A stretch of DNA of 64,000 nt from Ptiloglossa arizonensis (Eukaryota; Arthropoda; Insecta; Hymenoptera; Colletidae), in the NCBI RefSeq assembly GCF_051014685.1, contig NW_027478720.1, positions 186,001 to 250,000 on the forward strand. The letters run 5' to 3'. Position 1 is the first letter of the stretch. Each line of letters starts with the position of its first letter. The notes below the pieces were generated by a model, which had not been told where the DNA came from, did no database searches, and worked only from the letters and a program-made list of their open reading frames with translations. The translations under genes were made by a program, and so were the position numbers. Of the stretch, positions 24,401 through 37,320 are shown piece by piece.

Positions 24401-25660
24401 TGACTAGAACGGCCTAGGGGAGAAGTACGCATACCGTTGTAATCGGGCGAGTTTCTACTTTCAGATGCAACAGAAATTTTGTGGATTGGTCGATCCGTTC
24501 GCGAGATGTGGCAGTTTGGAAGTAAGAAACGCTTGAGAAACTCAAAATTTTTGCAGTTCTGATGCTCGAAACGAATAACTAGAACTGCCTAGGGGAAAAC
24601 TACACCTACCGTTGTAATCGGGCGAGTTTCTACTTTCAGATGCCACAGAAATTTTGCGGATTGGTCAATCCGTTCGCTCGATATGGCAGTTTGGAGGTAA
24701 GAAACGCTTGAGAAACTCAAAATTTTCGCAGTTCTGATGCTCGAAACGAATAACTAGCACGGCCCAGGGGAAAAGTGCGCATACCGTTGTAATCGGGCGA
24801 GTTTCTACTTTCAGATGCAACAGAAATTTTGCGGATTGGTCAATCCGTTCCCGAGATGTGGCAGTTTGGAAGTAAGAAACGCTTGAGAAACTCAAAATTT
24901 TTGCAGTTCTGATGCTCGAAACGAATAACTAGAACTGCCTAGGGGAAAACTACACCTACCGTTGTAATCGGGCGAGTTTCTACTTTCAGATGCCACAGAA
25001 ATTTTGCGGATTGGTCAATCCGTTCGCTCGATATGGCAGTTTGGAGGTAAGAAACGCTTGAGAAACTAAAAATTTTCGCAGTTCTGATGCTCGAAACGAA
25101 TAACTGGAACGGCCTAGGGGAAAACTACACATACCGTTGTAATCGGGCGAGTTTCTACTTTCAGATGCAACAGAAACTTTGCGGATTGATCAATCCGTTC
25201 GCGAGATATGGCAGTTTGGAGATAAGAAACGCTTGAGAAACTCAAAATTTTCGCAGTTCTGATGCTCGAAACGAATAACTAGAACGGCCTAGGGGAAAAC
25301 TACACCTACCGTTGTAATCGGGCGAGTTTCTACTTTCAGATGCAACAGAAATTTTGCGGATTGGTCGATTCGTTCGCGAGATATGGCAGTTTGGATGTAA
25401 GAAACGCTTGAGAAAGTCGAAATTTTCGCAGTTCTGATGCTCGAAACGAATAACTAGAACGTCCTAGGGGAAAAGTACGCATACCGATGTAATCGGGCGA
25501 GTTTCTACTTTCAGATGCAACAGAAATTTTGCGGATTGGTCGATCCGTTCGCGAGATATGGCAGTTTGGAAGTAAGAAACGCTTGAGAAACTCAAAATTT
25601 TCGCAGTTCTGATTCTCGAAACGAATAACTAGAACCGCCTAGGGGAAAACTACACATACC
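21461..25660 (+). repeat. Large HOR copy 1, 24 monomers (4,200 bp)
   Basis: Bounded by the marker monomer CGGTTGAGTTTC at 21,469 and its next occurrence at 25,669. It aligns to copy 2 at an offset of 4,200 bp up to about 22,300, then at 4,550 bp, so it lacks two monomers that copy 2 has. It contains an internal 8-monomer (1,400-bp) repeat: AACTAGCACGG near 23,353 and 24,753, and GGTCGATTCG at 23,963 and 25,363. Confidence 0.92.
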
Positions 25661-28600
25661 GTTGTAATCGGTTGAGTTTCTACTTTTAGATGCAACAGAA
25701 ATTTTGCGGATTGAACAATCCGTGAGCGAGATATGGCAGTTTGGAGATAAGAAACGCTTGAGAAACTCAAAATTTTCGCAGTTCTGAGGCTCGAAACGAA
25801 TAACTAGAACGGCCTCGGGGAGAAGTACGCATACCGTTGTAATCGGGCGAGTTTCTACTTTCAGATGCAACAGAAATTTTGTGGATTGGTCGATCCGTTC
25901 GCGAGATGTGGCAGCTTGGAAGTAAGAAACGCTTGAGAAACTCAAAATTTTTGCAGTTCTGATGCTCGAAACGAATAACTAGAACTGCCTAGGGGAAAAC
26001 TACACCTACCGTTGTAATCGGGCGAGTTTCTACTTTCAGATGCCACTGAAATTTTGCGGATTGGTCAATCCGTTCGCTCGATATGGCAGTTTGGAGGTAA
26101 GAAACGCTTGAGAAACTCAAAATTTTCGCAGTTCTGATGCTCGAAACGAATAACTAGAACGGCCCAGGGGAAAAGTGCGCATACCGTTGTAATCGGGCGA
26201 GTTTCTACTTTCAGATGCAACAGAAATTTTGCGGATTGGTCAATCCGTTCCCGAGATGTGGCAGTTTGGAAGTAAGAAACGCTTGAGAAACTCAAAATTT
26301 TTGCAGTTCTGATGCTCGAAACGAATAACTAGAACTGCCTAGGGGAAAACTACACCTACCGTTGAAATCGGGCGAGTTTCTACTTTCAGATGCCACAGAA
26401 ATTTTGCGGATTGAACAATCCGTGAGCGAGATATGGCAGTTTGGAGGTAAGAAACGCTTGAGAAACTCAAAATTTTCGCAGTTCTGATGCTCGAAACGAA
26501 TAACTGGAACGGCCTAGGGGAAAACTACACATACCGTTGTAATCGGGCGAGTTTCTACTTTCAGATGCAACAGAAACTTTGCGGATTGATCAATCCGTTC
26601 GCGAGATATGGCAGTTTGGAGATAAGAAACGCTTGAGAAACTCAAAATTTTCGCAGTTCTGATGCTCGAAACGAATAACTAGAACGGCCTAGGGGAAAAC
26701 TACACCTACCGTTGTAATCGGGCGAGTTTCTACTTTCAGATGCAACAGAAATTTTGCGGATTGGTCAATCCGTTCGCGAGATATGGCAGTTTGGATGTAA
26801 GAAACGCTTGAGAAAGTCAAAATTTTCGCAGTTCTGATGCTCGAAACGAATAACTAGAACGGCCTAGGGGAAAAGTACGGATACCGTTGTAATCGGGCGG
26901 GTTTCTACTTTCAGATGCAACAGAAATTTTGCGGATTGGTCAATCCGTTCGCGAGATGTGGCAGTTTGGAGGTAAGAAACGCTTGAGAAACTCAAAATTT
27001 TCGCAGTTCTGATGCTCGAAACGAATAACTAGAACGGCCTAGGGGAAAAGTACGCATACCGATGTAATTGGGCGAGTTTCTACTTTCAGATGCAACAGAA
27101 ATTTTGCGGATTGGTCGATCCGTTAGCGAGATATGGCAGTTTGGAAGTAGGAAACGCTTGAGAAACTCAAAATTTTCGCAGTTCTGATGCTCGAAACGAA
27201 TGACTAGAACGGCCTAGGGGAGAAGTACGCATACCGTTGTAATCGGGCGAGTTTCTACTTTCAGATGCAACAGAAATTTTGTGGATTGGTCGATCCGTTC
27301 GCGAGATGTGGCAGTTTGGAAGTAAGAAACGCTTGAGAAACTCAAAATTTTTGCAGTTCTGATGCTCGAAACGAATAACTAGAACTGCCTAGGGGAAAAC
27401 TACACCTACCGTTGTAATCGGGCGAGTTTCTACTTTCAGATGCCACAGAAATTTTGCGGATTGGTCAATCCGTTCAATCGATATGGCAGTTTGGAGGTAA
27501 GAAACGCTTGACAAACTCAAAATTTTCGCAGTTCTGATGCTCGAAACGAATAACTAGAACGGCCCAGGGGAAAAGTGCGCATACCGTTGTAATCGGGCGA
27601 GTTTCTACATTCAGATGCAACAGAAATTTTGCGGATTGGTCAATCCGTTCCCGAGATGTGGCCGTTTGGAAGTAAGAAACGCTTGAGAAACTCAAAATTT
27701 TTGCAGTTCTGATGCTCGAAACGAATAACTAGAACTGCCTAGGGGAAAACTACACCTACCGTTGTAATCGGGCGAGTTTCTACTTTCAGATGCCACAGAA
27801 ATTTTGCGGATTGGTCAATCCGTTCGCTCGATATGGCAGTTTGGAGGTAAGAAACGCTTGAGAAACTCAAAATTTTCGCAGTTCTGATGCTCGAAACGAA
27901 TAACTAGCACGGCCCAGGGGAAAAGTGCGCATACCGTTGTAATCGGGCGAGTTTCTACTTTCAGATGCAACAGAAATTTTGCGGATTGGTCAATCCGTTC
28001 CCGAGATGTGGCAGTTTGGAAGTAAGAAACGCTTGAGAAACTCAAAATTTTTGCAGTTCTGATGCTCGAAACGAATAACTAGAACTGCCTAGGGGAAAAC
28101 TACACCTACCGTTGTAATCGGGCGAGTTTCTACTTTCAGATGCCACAGAAATTTTGCGGATTGGTCAATCCGTTCGCTCGATATGGCAGTTTGGAGTTAA
28201 GAAACGCTTGAGAAACTCAAAATTTTCGCAGTTCTGATGCTCGAAACGAATAACTGGAACGGCCTAGGGGAAAACTACACATACCGTTGTAATCGGGCGA
28301 GTTTCTACTTTCAGATGCAACAGAAACTTTGCGGATTGATCAATCCGTTCGCGAGATATGGCAGTTTGGAGATAAGAAACGCTTGAGAAACTCAAAATTT
28401 TCGCAGTTCTGATGCTCGAAACGAATAACTAGAACGGCCTAGGGGAAAACTACACCTACCGTTGTAATCGGGCGAGTTTCTACTTTCAGATGCAACAGAA
28501 ATTTTGCGGATTGGTCGATTCGTTCGCGAGATATGGCAGTTTGGATGTAAGAAACGCTTGAGAAAGTCGAAATTTTCGCAGTTCTGATGCTCGAAACGAA

Positions 28601-30210
28601 TAACTAGAACGTCCTAGGGGAAAAGTACGCATACCGATGTAATCGGGCGAGTTTCTACTTTCAGATGCAACAGAAATTTTGCGGATTGGTCGATCCGTTC
28701 GCGAGATGTGGCAGTTTGGAGGTAAGAAACGCTTGAGAAACTCAAAATTTTCGCAGTTCTGATGCTCGAAACGAATAACTAGAACGGCCTAGGGGAAAAG
28801 TACGCATACCGATGTAATTGGGCGAGTTTCTACTTTCAGATGCAACAGAAATTTTGCGGATTGGTCGATCCGTTAGCGAGATATGGCAGTTTGGAAGTAA
28901 GAAACGCTTGAGAAACTCAAAATTTTCGCAGTTCTGATGCTCGAAACGAATGACTAGAACGGCCTAGGGGAGAAGTACGCATACCGTTGTAATCGGGCGA
29001 GTTTCTACTTTCAGATGCAACAGAAATTTTGTGGATTGGTCGATCCGTTCGCGAGATGTGGCAGTTTGGAAGTAAGAAACGCTTGAGAAACTCAAAATTT
29101 TTGCAGTTCTGATGCTCGAAACGAATAACTAGAACTGCCTAGGGGAAAACTACACCTACCGTTGTAATCGGGCGAGTTTCTACTTTCAGATGCCACAGAA
29201 ATTTTGCGGATTGGTCAATCCGTTCGCTCGATATGGCAGTTTGGAGGTAAGAAACGCTTGAGAAACTCAAAATTTTCGCAGTTCTGATGCTCGAAACGAA
29301 TAACTAGCACGGCCCAGGGGAAAAGTGCGCATACCGTTGTAATCGGGCGAGTTTCTACTTTCAGATGCAACAGAAATTTTGCGGATTGGTCAATCCGTTC
29401 CCGAGATGTGGCAGTTTGGAAGTAAGAAACGCTTGAGAAACTCAAAATTTTTGCAGTTCTGATGCTCGAAACGAATAACTAGAACTGCCTAGGGGAAAAC
29501 TACACCTACCGTTGTAATCGGGCGAGTTTCTACTTTCAGATGCCACAGAAATTTTGCGGATTGGTCAATCCGTTCGCTCGATATGGCAGTTTGGAGGTAA
29601 GAAACGCTTGAGAAACTCAAAATTTTCGCAGTTCTGATGCTCGAAACGAATAACTGGAACGGCCTAGGGGAAAACTACACATACCGTTGTAATCGGGCGA
29701 GTTTCTACTTTCAGATGCAACAGAAACTTTGCGGATTGATCAATCCGTTCGCGAGATATGGCAGTTTGGAGATAAGAAACGCTTGAGAAACTCAAAATTT
29801 TCGCAGTTCTGATGCTCGAAACGAATAACTAGAACGGCCTAGGGGAAAACTACACCTACCGTTGTAATCGGGCGAGTTTCTACTTTCAGATGCAACAGAA
29901 ATTTTGCGGATTGGTCGATTCGTTCGCGAGATATGGCAGTTTGGATGTAAGAAACGCTTGAGAAAGTCGAAATTTTCGCAGTTCTGATGCTCGAAACGAA
30001 TAACTAGAACGTCCTAGGGGAAAAGTACGCATACCGATGTAATCGGGCGAGTTTCTACTTTCAGATGCAACAGAAATTTTGCGGATTGGTCGATCCGTTC
30101 GCGAGATATGGCAGTTTGGAAGTAAGAAACGCTTGAGAAACTCAAAATTTTCGCAGTTCTGATTCTCGAAACGAATAACTAGAACCGCCTAGGGGAAAAC
30201 TACACATACC
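25661..30210 (+). repeat. Large HOR copy 2, 26 monomers (4,550 bp)
   Basis: Shares with copy 3, at exactly 4,550 bp, rare changes that make the copies nearly identical: GATTCTCGAA at 25,611/30,161, GGCCTCGGGG near 25,811/30,361, GCAGCTTGGA at 25,911/30,461, CGTTCAATCG at 27,471/32,021 and TTTCTACATTC near 27,602/32,152. Differences are isolated single bases, for example GTAGGAAACG near 27,148 and GGAGTTAAG near 28,193. It carries the internal 8-monomer repeat (27,815 and 29,215 regions). Confidence 0.94.
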
Positions 30211-33200
30211 GTTGTAATCGGTTGAGTTTCTACTTTTAGATGCAACAGAAATTTTGCGGATTGAACAATCCGTGAGCGAGATATGGCAGTTTGGAGATAA
30301 GAAACGCTTGAGAAACTCAAAATTTTCGCAGTTCTGAGGCTCGAAACGAATAACTAGAACGGCCTCGGGGAGAAGTACGCATACCGTTGTAATCGGGCGA
30401 GTTTCTACTTTCAGATGCAACAGAAATTTTGTGGATTGGTCGATCCGTTCGCGAGATGTGGCAGCTTGGAAGTAAGAAACGCTTGAGAAACTCAAAATTT
30501 TTGCAGTTCTGATGCTCGAAACGAATAACTAGAACTGCCTAGGGGAAAACTACACCTACCGTTGTAATCGGGCGAGTTTCTACTTTCAGATGCCACTGAA
30601 ATTTTGCGGATTGGTCAATCCGTTCGCTCGATATGGCAGTTTGGAGGTAAGAAACGCTTGAGAAACTCAAAATTTTCGCAGTTCTGATGCTCGAAACGAA
30701 TAACTAGAACGGCCCAGGGGAAAAGTGCGCATACCGTTGTAATCGGGCGAGTTTCTACTTTCAGATGCAACAGAAATTTTGCGGATTGGTCAATCCGTTC
30801 CCGAGATGTGGCAGTTTGGAAGTAAGAAACGCTTGAGAAACTCAAAATTTTTGCAGTTCTGATGCTCGAAACGAATAACTAGAACTGCCTAGGGGAAAAC
30901 TACACCTACCGTTGAAATCGGGCGAGTTTCTACTTTCAGATGCCACAGAAATTTTGCGGATTGAACAATCCGTGAGCGAGATATGGCAGTTTGGAGGTAA
31001 GAAACGCTTGAGAAACTCAAAATTTTCGCAGTTCTGATGCTCGAAACGAATAACTGGAACGGCCTAGGGGAAAACTACACATACCGTTGTAATCGGGCGA
31101 GTTTCTACTTTCAGATGCAACAGAAACTTTGCGGATTGATCAATCCGTTCGCGAGATATGGCAGTTTGGAGATAAGAAACGCTTGAGAAACTCAAAATTT
31201 TCGCAGTTCTGATGCTCGAAACGAATAACTAGAACGGCCTAGGGGAAAACTACACCTACCGTTGTAATCGGGCGAGTTTCTACTTTCAGATGCAACAGAA
31301 ATTTTGCGGATTGGTCAATCCGTTCGCGAGATATGGCAGTTTGGATGTAAGAAACGCTTGAGAAAGTCAAAATTTTCGCAGTTCTGATGCTCGAAACGAA
31401 TAACTAGAACGGCCTAGGGGAAAAGTACGGATACCGTTGTAATCGGGCGGGTTTCTACTTTCAGATGCAACAGAAATTTTGCGGATTGGTCAATCCGTTC
31501 GCGAGATGTGGCAGTTTGGAGGTAAGAAACGCTTGAGAAACTCAAAATTTTCGCAGTTCTGATGCTCGAAACGAATAACTAGAACGGCCTAGGGGAAAAG
31601 TACGCATACCGATGTAATTGGGCGAGTTTCTACTTTCAGATGCAACAGAAATTTTGCGGATTGGTCGATCCGTTAGCGAGATATGGCAGTTTGGAAGTAA
31701 GAAACGCTTGAGAAACTCAAAATTTTCGCAGTTCTGATGCTCGAAACGAATGACTAGAACGGCCTAGGGGAGAAGTACGCATACCGTTGTAATCGGGCGA
31801 GTTTCTACTTTCAGATGCAACAGAAATTTTGTGGATTGGTCGATCCGTTCGCGAGATGTGGCAGTTTGGAAGTAAGAAACGCTTGAGAAACTCAAAATTT
31901 TTGCAGTTCTGATGCTCGAAACGAATAACTAGAACTGCCTAGGGGAAAACTACACCTACCGTTGTAATCGGGCGAGTTTCTACTTTCAGATGCCACAGAA
32001 ATTTTGCGGATTGGTCAATCCGTTCAATCGATATGGCAGTTTGGAGGTAAGAAACGCTTGACAAACTCAAAATTTTCGCAGTTCTGATGCTCGAAACGAA
32101 TAACTAGAACGGCCCAGGGGAAAAGTGCGCATACCGTTGTAATCGGGCGAGTTTCTACATTCAGATGCAACAGAAATTTTGCGGATTGGTCAATCCGTTC
32201 CCGAGATGTGGCCGTTTGGAAGTAAGAAACGCTTGAGAAACTCAAAATTTTTGCAGTTCTGATGCTCGAAACGAATAACTAGAACTGCCTAGGGGAAAAC
32301 TACACCTACCGTTGTAATCGGGCGAGTTTCTACTTTCAGATGCCACAGAAATTTTGCGGATTGGTCAATCCGTTCGCTCGATATGGCAGTTTGGAGGTAA
32401 GAAACGCTTGAGAAACTCAAAATTTTCGCAGTTCTGATGCTCGAAACGAATAACTAGCACGGCACAGGGGAAAAGTGCGCATACCGTTGTAATCGGGCGA
32501 GTTTCTACTTTCAGATGCAACAGAAATTTTGCGGATTGGTCAATCCGTTCCCGAGATGTGGCAGTTTGGAAGTAAGAAACGCTTGAGAAACTCAAAATTT
32601 TTGCAGTTCTGATGCTCGAAACGAATAACTAGAACTGCCTAGGGGAAAACTACACCTACCGTTGTAATCGGGCGAGTTTCTACTTTCAGATGCCACAGAA
32701 ATTTTGCGGATTGGTCAATCCGTTCGCTCGATATGGCAGTTTGGAGGTAAGAAATGCTTGAGAAACTCAAAATTTTCGCAGTTCTGATGCTCGAAACGAA
32801 TAACTGGAACGGCCTAGGGGAAAACTACACATACCGTTGTAATCGGGCGAGTTTCTACTTTCAGATGCAACAGAAACTTTGCGGATTGATCAATCCGTTC
32901 GCGAGATATGGCAGTTTGGAGATAAGAAACGCTTGAGAAACTCAAAATTTTCGCAGTTCTGATGCTCGAAACGAATAACTAGAACGGCCTAGGGGAAAAC
33001 TACACCTACCGTTGTAATCGGGCGAGTTTCTACTTTCAGATGCAACAGAAATTTTGCGGATTGGTCGATTCGTTCGCGAGATATGGCAGTTTGGATGTAA
33101 GAAACGCTTGAGAAAGTCGAAATTTTCGCAGTTCTGATGCTCGAAACGAATAACTAGAACGTCCTAGGGTAAAAGTACGCATACCGATGTAATCGGGCGA

Positions 33201-33360
33201 GTTTCTACTTTCAGATGCAACAGAAATTTTGCGGATTGGTCGATCCGTTCGCGAGATATGGCAGTTTGGAAGTAAGAAACGCTTGAGAAACTCAAAATTT
33301 TCGCAGTTCTGATGCTCGAAACGAATAACTAGAACCGCCTAGGGGAAAACTACACATACC
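30211..33360 (+). repeat. Large HOR copy 3, 18 monomers (3,150 bp)
   Basis: Same order of monomers as copy 2 but without the second 8-monomer block, which gives 26 - 8 = 18. The GGTCGATTCG marker therefore occurs once here (33,063). Private changes include GAAATGCTTG at 32,751, GGCACAGGGG near 32,461 and GTCCTAGGGT near 33,161. The next marker monomer CGGTTGAGTTTC is at 33,369. Confidence 0.93.
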
Positions 33361-35700
33361 GTTGTAATCGGTTGAGTTTCTACTTTTAGATGCAACAGAA
33401 ATTTTGCGGATTGAACAATCCGTGAGCGAGATATGGCAGTTTGGAGATAAGAAACGCTTGAGAAACTCAAAATTTTCGCAGTTCTGAGGCTCGAAACGAA
33501 TAACTAGAACGGCCTCGGGGAGAAGTACGCATACCGTTGTAATCGGGCGAGTTTCTACTTTCAGATGCAACAGAAATTTTGTGGATTGGTCGATCCGTTC
33601 GCGAGATGTGGCAGTTTGGAAGTAAGAAACGCTTGAGAAACTCAAAATTTTTGCAGTTCTGATGCTCGAAACGAATAACTAGAACTGCCTAGGGGAAAAC
33701 TACACCTACCGTTGTAATCGGGCGAGTTTCTACTTTCAGATGCCACTGAAATTTTGCGGATTGGTCAATCCGTTCGCTCGATATGGCAGTTTGGAGGTAA
33801 GAAACGCTTGAGAAACTCAAAATTTTCGCAGTTCTGATGCTCGAAACGAATAACTAGAACGGCCCAGGGGAAAAGTGCGCATACCGTTGTAATCGGGCGA
33901 GTTTCTACTTTCAGATGCAACAGAAATTTTGCGGATTGGTCAATCCGTTCCCGAGATGTGGCAGTTTGGAAGTAAGAAACGCTTGAGAAACTCAAAATTT
34001 TTGCAGTTCTGATGCTCGAAACGAATAACTAGAACTGCCTAGGGGAAAACTACACCTACCGTTGAAATCGGGCGAGTTTCTACTTTCAGATGCCACAGAA
34101 ATTTTGCGGATTGAACAATCCGTGAGCGAGATATGGCAGTTTGGAGGTAAGAAACGCTTGAGAAACTCAAAATTTTCGCAGTTCTGATGCTCGAAACGAA
34201 TAACTGGAACGGCCTAGGGGAAAACTACACATACCGTTGTAATCGGGCGAGTTTCTACTTTCAGATGCAACAGAAACTTTGCGGATTGATCAATCCGTTC
34301 GCGAGATATGGCAGTTTGGAGATAAGAAACGCTTGAGAAACTCAAAATTTTCGCAGTTCTGATGCTCGAAACGAATAACTAGAACGGCCTAGGGGAAAAC
34401 TACACCTACCGTTGTAATCGGGCGAGTTTCTACTTTCAGATGCAACAGAAATTTTGCGGATTGGTCAATCCGTTCGCGAGATATGGCAGTTTGGATGTAA
34501 GAAACGCTTGAGAAAGTCAAAATTTTCGCAGTTCTGATGCTCGAAACGAATAACTAGAACAGCCTAGGGGAAAAGTACGGATACCGTTGTAATCGGGCGG
34601 GTTTCTACTTTCAGATGCAACAGAAATTTTGCGGATTGGTCGATCCGTTAGCGAGATATGGCAGTTTGGAAGTAAGAAACGCTTGAGAAACTCAAAATTT
34701 TCGCAGTTCTGATGCTCGAAACGAATGACTAGAACGGCCTAGGGGAGAAGTACGCATACCGTTGTAATCGGGCGAGTTTCTACTTTCAGATGCAACAGAA
34801 ATTTTGTGGATTGGTCGATCCGTTCGCGAGATGTGGCAGTTTGGAAGTAAGAAACGCTTGAGAAACTCAAAATTTTTGCAGTTCTGATGCTCGAAACGAA
34901 TAACTAGAACTGCCTAGGGGAAAACTACACCTACCGTTGTAATCGGGCGAGTTTCTACTTTCAGATGACACAGAAATTTTGCGGATTGGTCAATCCGTTC
35001 GCTCGATATGGCAGTTTGGAGGTAAGAAACGCTTGAGAAACTCAAAATTTTCGCAGTTCTGATGCTCGAAACGAATAACTAGAACGGCCAAGGGGAAAAG
35101 TGCGCATACCGTTGTAATCGGGCGAGTTTCTACTTTCAGATGCAACAGAAATTTTGCGGATTGGTCAATCCGTTCCCGAGATGTGGCAGTTTGGAAGTAA
35201 GAAACGCTTGAGAAACTCAAAATTTTTGCAGTTCTGATGCTCGAAACGAAAAACTAGAACTGCCTAGGGGAAAACTACACCTACCGTTGTAATCGGGCGA
35301 GTTTCTACTTTCATATGCCACAGAAATTTTGCGGATTGGTCTATCCGTTCGCTCGATATGGCAGTTTGGAGGTAAGAAACGCTTGAGAAACTCAAAATTT
35401 TCGCAGTTCTGATGCTCGAAACGAATAACTGGAACGGCCTAGGGGAAAACTACACATACCGTTGTAATCGGGCGAGTTTCTACTTTCAGATGCAACAGAA
35501 ACTTTGCGGATTGATCAATCCGTTCGCGAGATATGGCAGTTTGGAGATAAGAAACGCTTGAGAAACTCAAAATTTTCGCAGTTCTGATGCTCGAAACGAA
35601 TAACTAGAACGGCCTAGGGGAAAACTACACCCACCGTTGTAATCGGGCGAGTTTCTACTTTCAGATGCAACAGAAATTTTGCGGATTGGTCAATCCGTTC
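33361..35700 (+). repeat. Large HOR copy 4 (partial), right copy of the 100-monomer-offset duplication
   Basis: Starts like copies 1-3 and then follows 15,861-18,200 rather than 25,661 onward, for instance at GATGACACAG (34,965) and CATATGCCACAG (35,312). The large HOR and the 15.8-18.2 kb block are thus one family, and this copy joins them. Confidence 0.9.
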
Positions 35701-37320
35701 GCGAGATATGGCAGTTTGGATGTAAGAAACGCTTGAGAAAGTCAAAATTTTCGCAGTTCTGATGCTCGAAACGAATAACTAGAACGGCCTAGGGGAAAAG
35801 TACGGATACCGTTGTAATCGGGCGGGTTTCTACTTTCAGATGCCACAGAAATTTTGCGGATTGGTCAATCCGTTCGCTCGATATGGCAGTTTGGAAGTAA
35901 GAAACGCTTGAGAAACTCAAAATTTTCGCAGTTCTGATGCTCCAAACGAATAACTAGAACGGCCTAGGGGAAAACTACACATACCGTTGTAATCGGGCGA
36001 GTTTCTACTTTCAGATGCAACAGAAACTTTGCGGATTGGTCAATCCGTTCCCGAGATGTGGCAGTTTGGAAGTAAGAAACGCTTGAGAAACTCAAAATTT
36101 TTGCAGTTCTGATGCTCGAAACGAATAACTAGAACGGCCTAGGGGAAAACTACACCTACCGTTGTAATCGGGCGAGTTTCTACTTTCAGATGCAACAGAA
36201 ATTTTGCGGATTGGTCAATCCGTTCGCGAGATATGGCAGTTTGGATGTAAGAAACGCTCGAGAAAGTCAAAATTTTCGCAGTTCTGATGCTCGAAACGAA
36301 TAACTAGAACGGCCTAGGGGAAAAGTACGGATACCGTTGTAATCGGGCGGGTTTCTACTTTCAGATGCAACAGAAATTTTGCGGATTGGTCGATCCGTTC
36401 GCGAGATATGGCAGTTTGGAAGTAAGAAACGCTTGAGAAACTCAAAATTTTCGCAGTTCTGATGCTCGAAACGAATAACTGGAACGGCCTAGGGGAAAAC
36501 TACACCTACCGTTGTAATCGGGCGAGTTTCTACTTTCAGATGCCACAGAAATTTTGCGGATTAGTCAATCCGTGAGCGAGATATGGCAGTTTGGAGATAA
36601 GAAACGCTTGAGAAACTCAAAATTTTCGCAGTTCTGATGCTCGAAACGAATAACTAGAACGGCCTAGGGGAAAAGTACGCATACCGATGTAATCGGGCGA
36701 GTTTCTACTTTCAGATGCAACAGAAATTTTGCGGATTGGTCGATCCGTTCGCGAGATATGGCAGTTTGGAAGTAAGAAACGCTTGAGAAACTCAAAATTT
36801 TCGCAGTTCTGATGCTCGAAACGAATGACTAGAACGGCCTAGGGGAGAAGTACGCATACCGTTGTAATCGGGCGAGTTTCTACTTTCAGATGCAACAGAA
36901 ATTTTGTGGATTGGTCGATCCGTTCGCGAGATGTGGCAGTTTGGAAGTAAGAAACGCTTGAGAAACTCAAAATTTTTGCAGTTCTGATGCTCGAAACGAA
37001 TAACTAGAACTGCCTAGGGGAAAACTACACCTACCGTTGTAATCGGGCGAGTTTCTACTTTCAGATGCCACAGAAATTTTGCAGATTGGTCAATCCGTTC
37101 GCTCGATATGGCAGTTTGGAGGTAAGAAACGCTTGACAAACTCAAAATTTTCGCAGTTCTGATGCTCGAAACGAATAACTAGAACGGCCCAGGGGAAAAG
37201 TGCGCATACCGTTGTAATCGGGCGAGTTTCTACTTTCAGATGCAACAGAAATTTTGCGGATTGGTCAATCCGTTCCCGAGATGTGGCCGTTTGGAAGTAA
37301 GAAACGCTTGAGAAACTCAA
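35701..37320 (+). repeat. Mosaic end of the indel-free core
   Basis: About nine monomers of mixed origin. The end, about 36,810-37,320, matches 27,185-27,695 at an offset of 9,625 bp (55 monomers), with CTTGACAAAC and GGCCGTTTGG shared. The GATGCTCCAA monomer at 35,936 matches 18,261 and 19,661. Register is still exactly 175 bp throughout. Confidence 0.82.

Noticed and set aside
9440..37320. Many minus-strand open frames of 73-76 codons with the same protein
   Set aside because: They mark monomers with CGCTCGATATGG followed by CCCGAGATG. They are useful as register markers but not genes; no promoter, intron pattern or codon bias supports expression.
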